A stretch of 55,000 bases of DNA from an uncultured Pelagibacteraceae bacterium. GTDB lineage: Bacteria > Pseudomonadota > Alphaproteobacteria > Pelagibacterales > Pelagibacteraceae. Where the stretch lies: positions 1 through 55,000 of the forward strand of contig CACASB010000003.1 in NCBI GenBank assembly GCA_902535155.1, given 5' to 3'. The notes beneath the pieces are model-generated. The model had not been told where the DNA came from, did not search any database, and saw nothing but the letters and a program-made list of their open reading frames with translations. This document shows, in pieces, positions 8,447 to 15,203 of this stretch (the stretch's first letter is position 1; each line of letters opens with the position of its first letter). The translations under genes were made by a program, and so were the position numbers.

Positions 8447-8460
8447 TATTGTATACAATA
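8447..8460. promoter_or_regulatory. 14-bp palindromic operator candidate
   Basis: TATTGTATACAATA is a perfect 14-bp palindrome in the 96-bp gap between the divergent methyltransferase and 102-aa genes. It would overlap the methyltransferase promoter. The direct repeat AATACATA occurs at 8457-8464 and 8470-8477. Such symmetry is typical for autoregulation in restriction-modification loci; the binding protein is unknown. Confidence 0.45.
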
Positions 8461-8480
8461 CATATACCAAATACATACTA

Positions 8481-8509
8481 TTGACAAGTATATTAATTTG
8501 TGATATAAC
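8481..8509 (+). promoter_or_regulatory. Sigma-70 promoter for the plus-strand accessory unit
   Basis: Perfect -35 TTGACA (8481-8486), 17-bp spacer, -10 TATAAC (8504-8509). Transcription would begin about 8515-8517, only a few bases before ATG 8521, so the first gene would be read from a nearly leaderless mRNA. This is one of the best consensus promoters in the window. Confidence 0.7.
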
Positions 8510-8520
8510 ATTAGAAAATT

Positions 8521-8829
8521 ATGGAAAATAAATTGAAAATAGTTGAATTGAGAGGCAAAAGGGAAAAAACAAAAAATTGGCCACCAGAAAAAAAATTTAA
8601 AATTTTTTCCTCGATCAGAGTTCCTAAACTTTTAAGGGCTCTTAGAAGTGTTCAAAACCTATCAACAATCTATAATCCAAAGACAAAAATTGGTTACAGA
8701 TACAGCGATGAAGAAAAAAAGAAAATACTAAAAGATGTAAGAGAGGCATATCAATCAATGACTAGAGCATGGGATAATGCTGGGAAAAAAATTAAAGAAA
8801 ATAATAAAAGATCATATTGGGATGAATAA
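8521..8829 (+). CDS. Unknown 102-aa basic protein
   Basis: Not recognised. The product is short, lysine- and arginine-rich and without hydrophobic segments, so probably cytoplasmic and perhaps nucleic-acid binding. Residues 30-45 (SIRVPKLLRALRSVQN) and 58-85 look helical; the tail KKIKENNKRSYWDE is charged. It is driven by a strong divergent promoter shared with the methyltransferase region, and lies 244 bp before the ATPase operon. A controller or regulator of the system is possible from position only; no helix-turn-helix is obvious. Codon use resembles the neighbourhood. Confidence 0.6.
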   Translation: MENKLKIVELRGKREKTKNWPPEKKFKIFSSIRVPKLLRALRSVQNLSTIYNPKTKIGYRYSDEEKKKILKDVREAYQSMTRAWDNAGKKIKENNKRSYWDE

Positions 8830-8850
8830 AATCATAAAATTTCACGAATT

Positions 8851-8936
8851 GATGCACGTTATAAAGAGGAGGTTGTCATACACGGTGAGCAACAACATCG
8901 ATAGAACACTTATAATACCTCTCGCCAGAGTGCATC
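8851..8936 (+). ncRNA. Nested-helix structured element, candidate RNA
   Basis: Three nested helices can form: outer 7 bp GATGCAC/GTGCATC (8851-8857 with 8930-8936), middle 5 bp AGAGG/CCTCT (8865-8869 with 8918-8922), inner 5 bp GTTGT/ACAAC (8872-8876 with 8892-8896). The stretch is visibly richer in G and C than the flanking genes, and neither strand holds a convincing protein. Direction is assumed from the flanking unit. No known RNA family was recognised; it may be a leader element of the ATPase operon or a separate small RNA. Confidence 0.35.
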
Positions 8937-8993
8937 CTGGTTTTGTCTTATGTTCGTGTTCAAACGTTGCAATTAGCAAGTTAACTATGCAAA

Positions 8994-9052
8994 TTTTAAT
9001 GCGTACAAAGCTACACCTTTGTTCCTTTCTATGTAGCTTGTACGCGTTAAAA
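8994..9052 (+). promoter_or_regulatory. Long hairpin with loop complementary to the next ribosome binding site
   Basis: Arms 8994-9015 and 9032-9052 pair over about 21 positions with one bulged A and one G-U pair; the core is GCGTACAAAGCTACA against TGTAGCTTGTACGC. The apical loop starts with CCTTTGT (9016-9022), the exact complement of ACAAAGG at 9060-9066, which contains the Shine-Dalgarno of the gene starting at TTG 9074. The loop part CTTTGT can alternatively pair with ACAAAG at 9005-9010. This is what a pseudoknot-type translational switch would look like. No U tract follows, so it is not a standard terminator. Confidence 0.5.
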
Positions 9053-9073
9053 AACAACCACAAAGGAGTTTAA

Positions 9074-9352
9074 TTGAAAAAAGATTATTTCCATTCTTGT
9101 TTACAGGATAGATTGCAATACGCTCAAGAATTTGCAAAGGATTACATTATATATTTACAAAGCGTTGAATTTACAAAAAAAGCAGAATTAGAGTTTTATA
9201 AAAATAATAGAATATTATTTTTAATAAATAAAATCCTTAATTTACCAACTAACACACTTAAACTTATCAAAATTTTAAAAAGCAGGTTTATTTTAAGCAA
9301 ATGCTTAAATGAAATCGAGGTTATTAAAAAAGAATTAAAAAATTATGAATAA
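9074..9352 (+). CDS. Unknown 92-aa helical protein
   Basis: Not recognised. TTG start with a strong Shine-Dalgarno, AAGGAG, five bases upstream; this clear RBS is rare in the window and supports the start. The product is rich in Lys, Leu, Ile and predicted mostly helical from composition, with no signal peptide. It is the first gene of a tight cluster: its stop overlaps the GHKL ATPase start by 8 nt, so the two are translationally coupled. Expression may be controlled by the hairpin immediately upstream. It could be a small partner of the ATPase. Confidence 0.65.
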   Translation: MKKDYFHSCLQDRLQYAQEFAKDYIIYLQSVEFTKKAELEFYKNNRILFLINKILNLPTNTLKLIKILKSRFILSKCLNEIEVIKKELKNYE

Positions 9353-11498
9353 ACTTATTAGACAAATAATTAAAAGCTTTACATGGGTTGCCGGTCCTGT
9401 TGGCGAAGGGGATGAACCGGGGGATTCAAAACCACAAGATAAATTTAATGCTTTAAGTTGTGTTTTAGAATTTATACAAAATGCCTTAGATGCTATAGCA
9501 AAATCTTTCTCAAATGCTCTAATTAAAATTCATGCTACTAGGGTTTCATATAAAAGTTTTAAGGAAAATTTTTTAAAAGATAAATTTGAAGATTATCTTG
9601 AAAATTCTGAACTTTCTGCAATGCAAAAAATACCAGAACATGGACAAGATATAAATTGCCTAATAATGGAAGATTTTAATACAACAGGTCTATTAGGCGA
9701 TCCAAATCATTATTTTTCAAAATTACCAAACGGCCAACCTAATTTGATACATCAGTTTACACACGAGATAGGTGGTAGAAGAAAAGGTAAAGCTGCTCAT
9801 TTAGGAGGAAGCGAAGGGGAAGGCAAACAAACTTTTTGTCTAAGTTCTGATATTTCAACTTTCTTCTTTTTCACAGTTAGAGATGATGGAACAGAATTCT
9901 TCATGGGAATTTCATATTTTGGTATATTTGAACTGAATGGAACAGAATATAAGCCTTTCGTTCATTTTGGTGACAAAGTTGAAAGTAGAGATTATAAAGG
10001 AAAATTTTGGGCTCTTCCAATAGATAATCAGGCAAAAATTGATGAACTCAAAAAAATTTTTGGAGTAAAAAGAAAAAAAGAACCTGGATTAACAGTAGTA
10101 ATCCCTTTTATTAATGAAGATGTTACTCTTGATAAAGTAAAAGAAACAATTTGTAAAAATTACAGAGTTCCAATTTTAAGAAAAAAATTAAGAGTTGAGG
10201 TTTCTAAAGGAAAAGAAATTAATCATGAAACTTTACTTGAAGTTTATAAAGAAAAATATTCTGAAAATGAAACTGATAAGAAAATGATAGAAGAATATTT
10301 TAATTTTATTGACGAAATTGATAACAATAATGTAAAAAATTTTGATTTAAGCATAGTCCCTCAAAGACCAACTGTTTTAGATGTTTCTTCTAATTTAACT
10401 GATGAAATACAAAATTTATATAAAGAAGGCAAAACAATTAAATATCAATTAAAATTTACTCTTGCAAAAAAAGTTCTTAAAGATGGTAAGCTTACCGATC
10501 AATATAAAGATGTTAATTGTGTATTTAATTTTTATGTAAAAAAATTTCCTGATTACGCAAATCAACAATATAAGTATTGTGACACAGTACGTGGAGATAT
10601 GCCTATTACACAATGTCGTAAAAGAACAACCAATTTCTTTTTTGCAGATATTCAAGATAAAGAGTCTATGTTGCTTGTAAAAAACGGAGAGGTCGCAAAT
10701 CATACAAGAGTAAGAATAGATCATCCAAAATATAAAGTATTTTACAAACACAACGTTCAAAGACCATACATTTCATTTTTGAATAATGCTTTTATGTCCT
10801 TACAGGATTTATTAAGTCAAAGCGGAGATACTTTGGATGAAAAAACCACTCTAGATTTATGCTCAATAATTTCTGACAAAGAAATAGAAAATGAAAATCA
10901 TGGAGAGGAAGATGATGAAGATCAAGACGATGATATTCTTAGTTCAAAATATAAGTTACCCGAAATTCCTAATAAGCTAAAAGCGTATAGAGCAAGAGTG
11001 AAAAAAGAAAATGATAAAATTTATTGGATTGCCAAAGGTGTAAAATATAAGAAAGAGGATATAGCGAGATATGAAGAACAAGGTGAATTATTTATTAAAG
11101 AAGCAAATAAATTACTCAATGAAAGAAAAGATAAATTACCAAAAAAACATGTTCAAAAGATTAATCAGGGCATAATGTCAACAAATAATAGATTAACTGA
11201 ATTTGAGGAATTTAGAAAAAATAACTATACTTTTTATCCAATAAAGATCCGTATAACTGCAGCATATGATGATGGTACTACAAGACCATACAATAGCTAT
11301 TGCGAGGAAGATTTTGATTTTAGTGACACTAAAACTTTCAAGTATAATGTTCATGGATCACTCAATATCGTCAAGAATGATAAGAATAAGATTGTCTGCG
11401 CGGCTTCAAAAGAAGATTTTGATTTTTCAATAACTGGTTTTGGAAAAGAATCTGAGGAAAAATTTATGATACACCACATGTATGAAAGAGAGAGCTAG
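9345..11498 (+). CDS. GHKL-type (MutL/MORC-like) ATPase of a restriction system
   Basis: 717-residue protein with the Bergerat ATP-binding fold. N box EFIQNALDA at 42-50 (Glu42, Asn46, Asp49); G1-type box EDFNTTGL at 109-116; lid with GGSEGEGKQTF at 154-164. A region near VVIPFINEDV would end the S5-like second domain. The ~450-residue remainder shows no recognised domain; it has an acidic run near residues 520-530 and charged coiled-coil-prone stretches. Related GHKL ATPases accompany C5 methylases and Vsr-fold nucleases in certain restriction systems, where they are thought to drive DNA translocation or clamping. Here the same partners flank it. It overlaps the 92-aa gene by 8 nt and the next gene by 1 nt. 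Confidence 0.8.
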   Translation: MNKLIRQIIKSFTWVAGPVGEGDEPGDSKPQDKFNALSCVLEFIQNALDAIAKSFSNALIKIHATRVSYKSFKENFLKDKFEDYLENSELSAMQKIPEHGQDINCLIMEDFNTTGLLGDPNHYFSKLPNGQPNLIHQFTHEIGGRRKGKAAHLGGSEGEGKQTFCLSSDISTFFFFTVRDDGTEFFMGISYFGIFELNGTEYKPFVHFGDKVESRDYKGKFWALPIDNQAKIDELKKIFGVKRKKEPGLTVVIPFINEDVTLDKVKETICKNYRVPILRKKLRVEVSKGKEINHETLLEVYKEKYSENETDKKMIEEYFNFIDEIDNNNVKNFDLSIVPQRPTVLDVSSNLTDEIQNLYKEGKTIKYQLKFTLAKKVLKDGKLTDQYKDVNCVFNFYVKKFPDYANQQYKYCDTVRGDMPITQCRKRTTNFFFADIQDKESMLLVKNGEVANHTRVRIDHPKYKVFYKHNVQRPYISFLNNAFMSLQDLLSQSGDTLDEKTTLDLCSIISDKEIENENHGEEDDEDQDDDILSSKYKLPEIPNKLKAYRARVKKENDKIYWIAKGVKYKKEDIARYEEQGELFIKEANKLLNERKDKLPKKHVQKINQGIMSTNNRLTEFEEFRKNNYTFYPIKIRITAAYDDGTTRPYNSYCEEDFDFSDTKTFKYNVHGSLNIVKNDKNKIVCAASKEDFDFSITGFGKESEEKFMIHHMYERES

Positions 11499-12385
11499 TG
11501 TCCAAGAACACCATAACAATTTTTGACGAGGAGAGAATTACACATAAAGGTGAAAATCCTGATGTAAAAGTTTTGTTAGATAAAATTTCTAATGATGGAA
11601 TACATATTAAAACAGAAGTTAATTTAAAAAGACATAATTTTGATGATGATTGTGAAGTTTTTTTTCAAGCTTACAATTATAGAGGTGCTGGGTTAAAGCC
11701 ATGGAACTTGGGGAGTATAAAAACCTTAAATAAAGAAGAAAGTAATATCTTCTCCTATTTCGTACCCAACATTGATAAAGAAGCTATAAGATTTAATCTC
11801 TTTGTCTCTAAAAAAGGTAAATTTAAAGATATAAATGTTAATAGAATAATTGGTAGATCAAAGATTAGAGAATTTTATGATGAACCAGATGACGGAAAAG
11901 ATGGAAATTATAAAACAGAATCATTATTGCCAACAAGAGAGGATGATATTGGAACAGCTTTTAAAGTAGAAATGAACCCAAGTAGTAAGCCAATCTTAGT
12001 TTTAAAAAGAGGATGCAACATTAAACATAAGTTGGATAATAATATAGACCCTATACAAAAAACGCTGATTTATACAGCTGCTCTTAGAGAATTATTAAAA
12101 ACATATTTAACAGATAATAGATATGAAGACTGTCCTTGGAAGTCAAAATGGTTTGAGGAAATAAAGAAAAAGTTAGGTGATCCTGAAATTACCACTCCAG
12201 AGTCATTGTTAATTTTTGATAATGGAGAAGCTGAAACTAATCCTGAAGCTGAGCAGTGGATTGAAGATGTTGTAAATATTTTTGTAAGTAATTTGATAGA
12301 TGCCTCAGGAAAAAAGCTTATTGATAAATTTATTTCACATAACAATTTTGTTCGAACTAGTGATCTAGAGGAAAGTGAAATATGA
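11498..12385 (+). CDS. Unknown 295-aa protein of the ATPase operon
   Basis: Not recognised. GTG start overlaps the last base of the ATPase stop codon (TAGTG). The protein is soluble, acidic overall, without signal peptide or hydrophobic segments. The N-terminal half (about 1-115) alternates short strands, with FFQAYNYRGAGLKPWNLGS and VPNIDKEAIRFNLFVSKKG; the C-terminal half is more helical (PIQKTLIYTAALRELLKTYL onward). Its fixed place between a GHKL ATPase and a Vsr-like nuclease suggests a structural or target-recognition subunit, but that is inference from position alone. Confidence 0.75.
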   Translation: MSKNTITIFDEERITHKGENPDVKVLLDKISNDGIHIKTEVNLKRHNFDDDCEVFFQAYNYRGAGLKPWNLGSIKTLNKEESNIFSYFVPNIDKEAIRFNLFVSKKGKFKDINVNRIIGRSKIREFYDEPDDGKDGNYKTESLLPTREDDIGTAFKVEMNPSSKPILVLKRGCNIKHKLDNNIDPIQKTLIYTAALRELLKTYLTDNRYEDCPWKSKWFEEIKKKLGDPEITTPESLLIFDNGEAETNPEAEQWIEDVVNIFVSNLIDASGKKLIDKFISHNNFVRTSDLEESEI

Positions 12386-13158
12386 AATTAAGAAGATTTA
12401 CTGAGGATGGTCATAATAAATATATTTTATTATATGATAAAATTAAAGACTCAATCATAAAGCAAAAAGGAGATATTAAAAAAGGATTTACAAAAAAACT
12501 AAAAGACGAAGTTGAAAATTTGATGAATAATAATTCATCTAGCACTGAGGTTGACTCTGGCAAAAATTTAAAAAAACAAAAATTTAAAGATTCATATGAT
12601 CTTGGAATATATTTAAATGATATTTTAAAAGAGTGTAATCAAACTGAAATTTATTTTGATGAAAAAATGTGGGATTGGATAACATTATTTCATTTTGATG
12701 TTGTATTTAGTGAGGAAATGAGTGGATACTCAGAGCATAGATATATTTTAAGTCAGGATTGGTTTGTAAGAAACAGGCACCTAATCAGGACCCCATGGTA
12801 TGCAGTAAGTACTTATGGAGAGTCAGCAAAATTATTTTTGTCTAAAGCGCCATATGTTGGTTCAGATTATCTAGAACAATTTATTAGCCATAGAATTAAT
12901 GAAAATTTTACTTCAAGTGGACATATTGCTTATAATCTTTATTTTGATAAAAAAAATGAAAAACCAAGACCAGGTTATTCAAAAAAGTTTATTAGAAAAA
13001 AAAATAAAAAAACTTTGGTCAAAGCATCTTTAGGAAGATTGATTGATAAATTAAATCAATATAATGAAATTTATGATATCTGGTCAATGGATCCAAATGA
13101 TATAGTTTTACTACTGCCAAAAGAATTTGAAGAACTTAAAAATTTAAATGATAAATAG
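12382..13158 (+). CDS. Unknown 258-aa protein of the ATPase operon
   Basis: Not firmly recognised. ATGA overlap with the previous gene. Features: N-terminal MKLRRFTEDGHNKY, a charged linker with Asn/Ser repeats (50-60), then a conserved-looking core with WDWITLFHFDVVF, SEHRYILSQDWFVRNRHLIR and YLEQFISHRIN. The paired aromatic and histidine-arginine pattern (HRY ... RNRHLIR) resembles a family of restriction-system partners I cannot name with certainty. Cytoplasmic, no membrane segment. The Vsr gene starts 11 nt before its end. A role in DNA recognition or nuclease assembly is a guess from context. Confidence 0.75.
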   Translation: MKLRRFTEDGHNKYILLYDKIKDSIIKQKGDIKKGFTKKLKDEVENLMNNNSSSTEVDSGKNLKKQKFKDSYDLGIYLNDILKECNQTEIYFDEKMWDWITLFHFDVVFSEEMSGYSEHRYILSQDWFVRNRHLIRTPWYAVSTYGESAKLFLSKAPYVGSDYLEQFISHRINENFTSSGHIAYNLYFDKKNEKPRPGYSKKFIRKKNKKTLVKASLGRLIDKLNQYNEIYDIWSMDPNDIVLLLPKEFEELKNLNDK

Positions 13159-13534
13159 AAATTTTAATACTAAATCAAAAAATACTAAGCCAGAAAAATT
13201 AATAAGATCTATGTTATATAAAAATGGTTATAGATTTAGAATTCATGTAAAAAAACTTCCAGGGAAACCAGATATCGTTCTTTATAAACATAAAACAATT
13301 TTAAATGTTCACGGTTGCTATTGGCACTATCACGGTTGCGCCTATAGCAATATACCCAAAACAAAAACTCAATATTGGATAGAAAAATTAGAGCTTAATA
13401 AGAAAAGAGATTTTATTAATAAAGATAGATTAAAAAAATTAGGTTGGAAAGTAATTGATGTATGGGAGTGTACTTTAAAAAGAAAGAATATTGATAAAAC
13501 TTTTAACACTCTAGAACGTCTAATCATTGCCTAA
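13148..13534 (+). CDS. Vsr-like endonuclease
   Basis: 128-residue endonuclease of the Vsr fold, a PD-(D/E)XK relative. Catalytic residues expected from E. coli Vsr are present: Asp42 in LPGKPD, His55 in VHGCYW and His60. All four zinc ligands are kept: Cys57, His62, Cys64 and Cys108 (VWEC). The position of E. coli Thr63 is Val54. Classical Vsr nicks T:G mismatches arising from m5C deamination; in operons with a GHKL ATPase and C5 methylase, Vsr-fold enzymes have been proposed as the restriction nuclease. Both fit here. It is shorter than E. coli Vsr (156 aa) at the N-terminus. Start overlaps the upstream gene by 11 nt. Confidence 0.9.
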   Translation: MINRNFNTKSKNTKPEKLIRSMLYKNGYRFRIHVKKLPGKPDIVLYKHKTILNVHGCYWHYHGCAYSNIPKTKTQYWIEKLELNKKRDFINKDRLKKLGWKVIDVWECTLKRKNIDKTFNTLERLIIA

Positions 13535-13550
13535 AGATATATATCAAATA

Positions 13551-13817
13551 ATGGACAAAAATTACTTAATGGAGATGAAACTATCTGAACTTAAAACAGA
13601 AACCCAAAAAGAAGTTTTCTTTAGATACCTATCTATTGCAGAGCATTACATTTCAACTGAGAATGAAAAAGAAGCTGAGAAGATTTTAAAAAATTTGGGC
13701 TATAATAAAAAAACAATTAAGTCATTCATAAAAACTGTTCAAAATCATGTTGCTTCAGAATTTCAAGAAATGAAAGAAATTATGATGGGCAGGGTTCCAA
13801 AAAGATTATTAAATTGA
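13551..13817 (+). CDS. Unknown 88-aa helical protein
   Basis: Not recognised. ATG 13551 is preferred; a TTG at 13527 inside the vsr end would add eight residues. The product appears all-helical and charged, with KLSELKTETQKEVFFRYL and EAEKILKNLGYNKKTIKSF, the second resembling a small helical hairpin. No signal peptide. It follows vsr by 16 bp and overlaps the next start (TGATG), so it may be either the last gene of the accessory operon or the first of the following core set. Its function is unknown. Confidence 0.6.
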   Translation: MDKNYLMEMKLSELKTETQKEVFFRYLSIAEHYISTENEKEAEKILKNLGYNKKTIKSFIKTVQNHVASEFQEMKEIMMGRVPKRLLN

Positions 13818-14026
13818 TGCTAATTTTTAATTACAAATCAAAAAAAGAACTTAAGGAAAATATAGGAAAACCCCTTAATTACACTGAGACAAGTATATTT
13901 GGACCAGAGTATAAGGAAAGTGGAGTGATAGTCGGTAGCAACAGACCTTATTCAACAGCAAATAAAGGACGTGAATTTTTTGCAGAAGTAACAATAAAAA
14001 ATAACATAATCATAAAAGTAAATTGA
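13817..14026 (+). CDS. Unknown 69-aa conserved-looking protein
   Basis: Small soluble protein with a compact beta-rich pattern: IGKPLNYTETSIFGPEYKES, then GSNRPYS and REFFAEVTIKNNIIIKV at the C-terminus. I recall similar small proteins in alphaproteobacteria but no function. ATG 13817 overlaps the previous stop as TGATG; the TTG one codon earlier is less likely. The strong codon pattern and distinct hydrophobic spacing argue for a real gene. rmuC begins 42 bp downstream. Confidence 0.65.
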   Translation: MLIFNYKSKKELKENIGKPLNYTETSIFGPEYKESGVIVGSNRPYSTANKGREFFAEVTIKNNIIIKVN

Positions 14027-14068
14027 AAATAACTTTAAAAATAATCAAGGAGGTATAACATACGAATC

Positions 14069-15169
14069 ATGGATACAATTTTAATAATAATTTTGGGTTT
14101 ATTGCTTATAGCAACTTTGGCTATTCTTTATTTAAATATTAAGTCAAAGACAAAAAAGGAAGATGAAAATAAAGAGGCTGAGGAAATAGCAAATTTGAAT
14201 GCAGAAATCATAAAACTAAAAGATAGTTTAAATGCAACAATTAATACTTCATTAAGTTCTATGTCTACTTCATTTAACGCTCTATCAACTGGAGTTACTA
14301 AAGATATGACCGAGGCTTTGACTAAAGTTGATGAAAAAGTTGGAAATTTTAATCAACAGGTTCAATTGTTAAATCAAAGCCAAGAAGGAATTACAAAAAT
14401 TCTAGCTGGCGTTAAGAAATACGGCGTTTTGGCTGAGAGCAGCCTTGATGCTTTGATGAGAGATTTGCTTCCAGCAAGTCAATTTACGACTAATGTAAAA
14501 ATGAAAGAAGATACAAGTGAGAATGTAGAATTTGCTATAAAACTTCAAGGAGATGTTTTGGTGCCTGTGGACTCACATTTCCCAGTCGAAAAGTTTAAAG
14601 CTATCACAGATGCTCATGAGGCAGATGATAAAAAAGCAGTCGCTGAAGCTAGAGCAAAATTAGCCAGTGCTTTTAGATTGAAAGCAAAAAGTGTTAATGA
14701 AAAATATATTGTTCCACCAAAAACAACTGATTTTGCCATAGTCTATGCTGCCTCAGAAAGTCTTTATAGAGAATTAACTGAATACCAAGATCCAAGCTCA
14801 AAAGAATTACTTACTCAAGAATTAATGAGAAAATATAAAATAGTTATTTGTGGTCCTAATACTCTTTCAGCTTACTTACAATCGCTACATATGGGTTTTC
14901 AATCATTAAAGGTTCAAAAAGGAGCAGTAGAAATTTATAATCATCTAAAAACAATTAGTACAAGATTTGCTAAGCATTTTGACAATGTAATAGTTTTAAG
15001 AAAAAAACTAGATGAAGCAATGAGTGTTGTTGATAAGTTTGGAACTGATGCTAGATCAATTACTAGAACTTTAGAAAACATAAAAGATCCCGAACAAGTT
15101 GAATTGTCTTTAAAAAATGAGAATGTAGAGAGATTAAATATTACAACTTCCAAGCAGGCAAAAAATTAA
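14069..15169 (+). CDS. rmuC: RmuC family DNA recombination protein
   Basis: RmuC-family proteins limit inversions and rearrangements; the core is a PD-(D/E)XK nuclease-like fold. The 366-residue protein has an N-terminal membrane helix (residues 3-24), a coiled-coil region (about 30-120) and the family core with GVLAESSLDALMRDLLP, LVPVDSHFPVEKF and YIVPPKTTDFAIVYAASESLY. Overall length is short of E. coli RmuC (475 aa) but usual for alphaproteobacteria. A perfect Shine-Dalgarno, AAGGAGGT, lies at 14047-14054, 14 bases before this ATG and only 5 bases before an in-frame ATA at 14060, so the true start may be noncanonical. Confidence 0.92.
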   Translation: MDTILIIILGLLLIATLAILYLNIKSKTKKEDENKEAEEIANLNAEIIKLKDSLNATINTSLSSMSTSFNALSTGVTKDMTEALTKVDEKVGNFNQQVQLLNQSQEGITKILAGVKKYGVLAESSLDALMRDLLPASQFTTNVKMKEDTSENVEFAIKLQGDVLVPVDSHFPVEKFKAITDAHEADDKKAVAEARAKLASAFRLKAKSVNEKYIVPPKTTDFAIVYAASESLYRELTEYQDPSSKELLTQELMRKYKIVICGPNTLSAYLQSLHMGFQSLKVQKGAVEIYNHLKTISTRFAKHFDNVIVLRKKLDEAMSVVDKFGTDARSITRTLENIKDPEQVELSLKNENVERLNITTSKQAKN

Positions 15170-15203
15170 TTTAAAAATTTTTGATAACTTTATAAATAAA
15201 ATA

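Noticed and set aside
8777-9073. Overlapping open frames on both strands between the 102-aa and 92-aa genes
   Set aside because: They overlap each other and the helices described above, have no RBS, and their products look like chance translations of a structured, GC-richer stretch.
7246-13534. Prophage or transposon as origin of the accessory block
   Set aside because: No integrase, transposase, terminal repeats or attachment-site duplication could be seen at either edge, so no mobile-element boundary is claimed.
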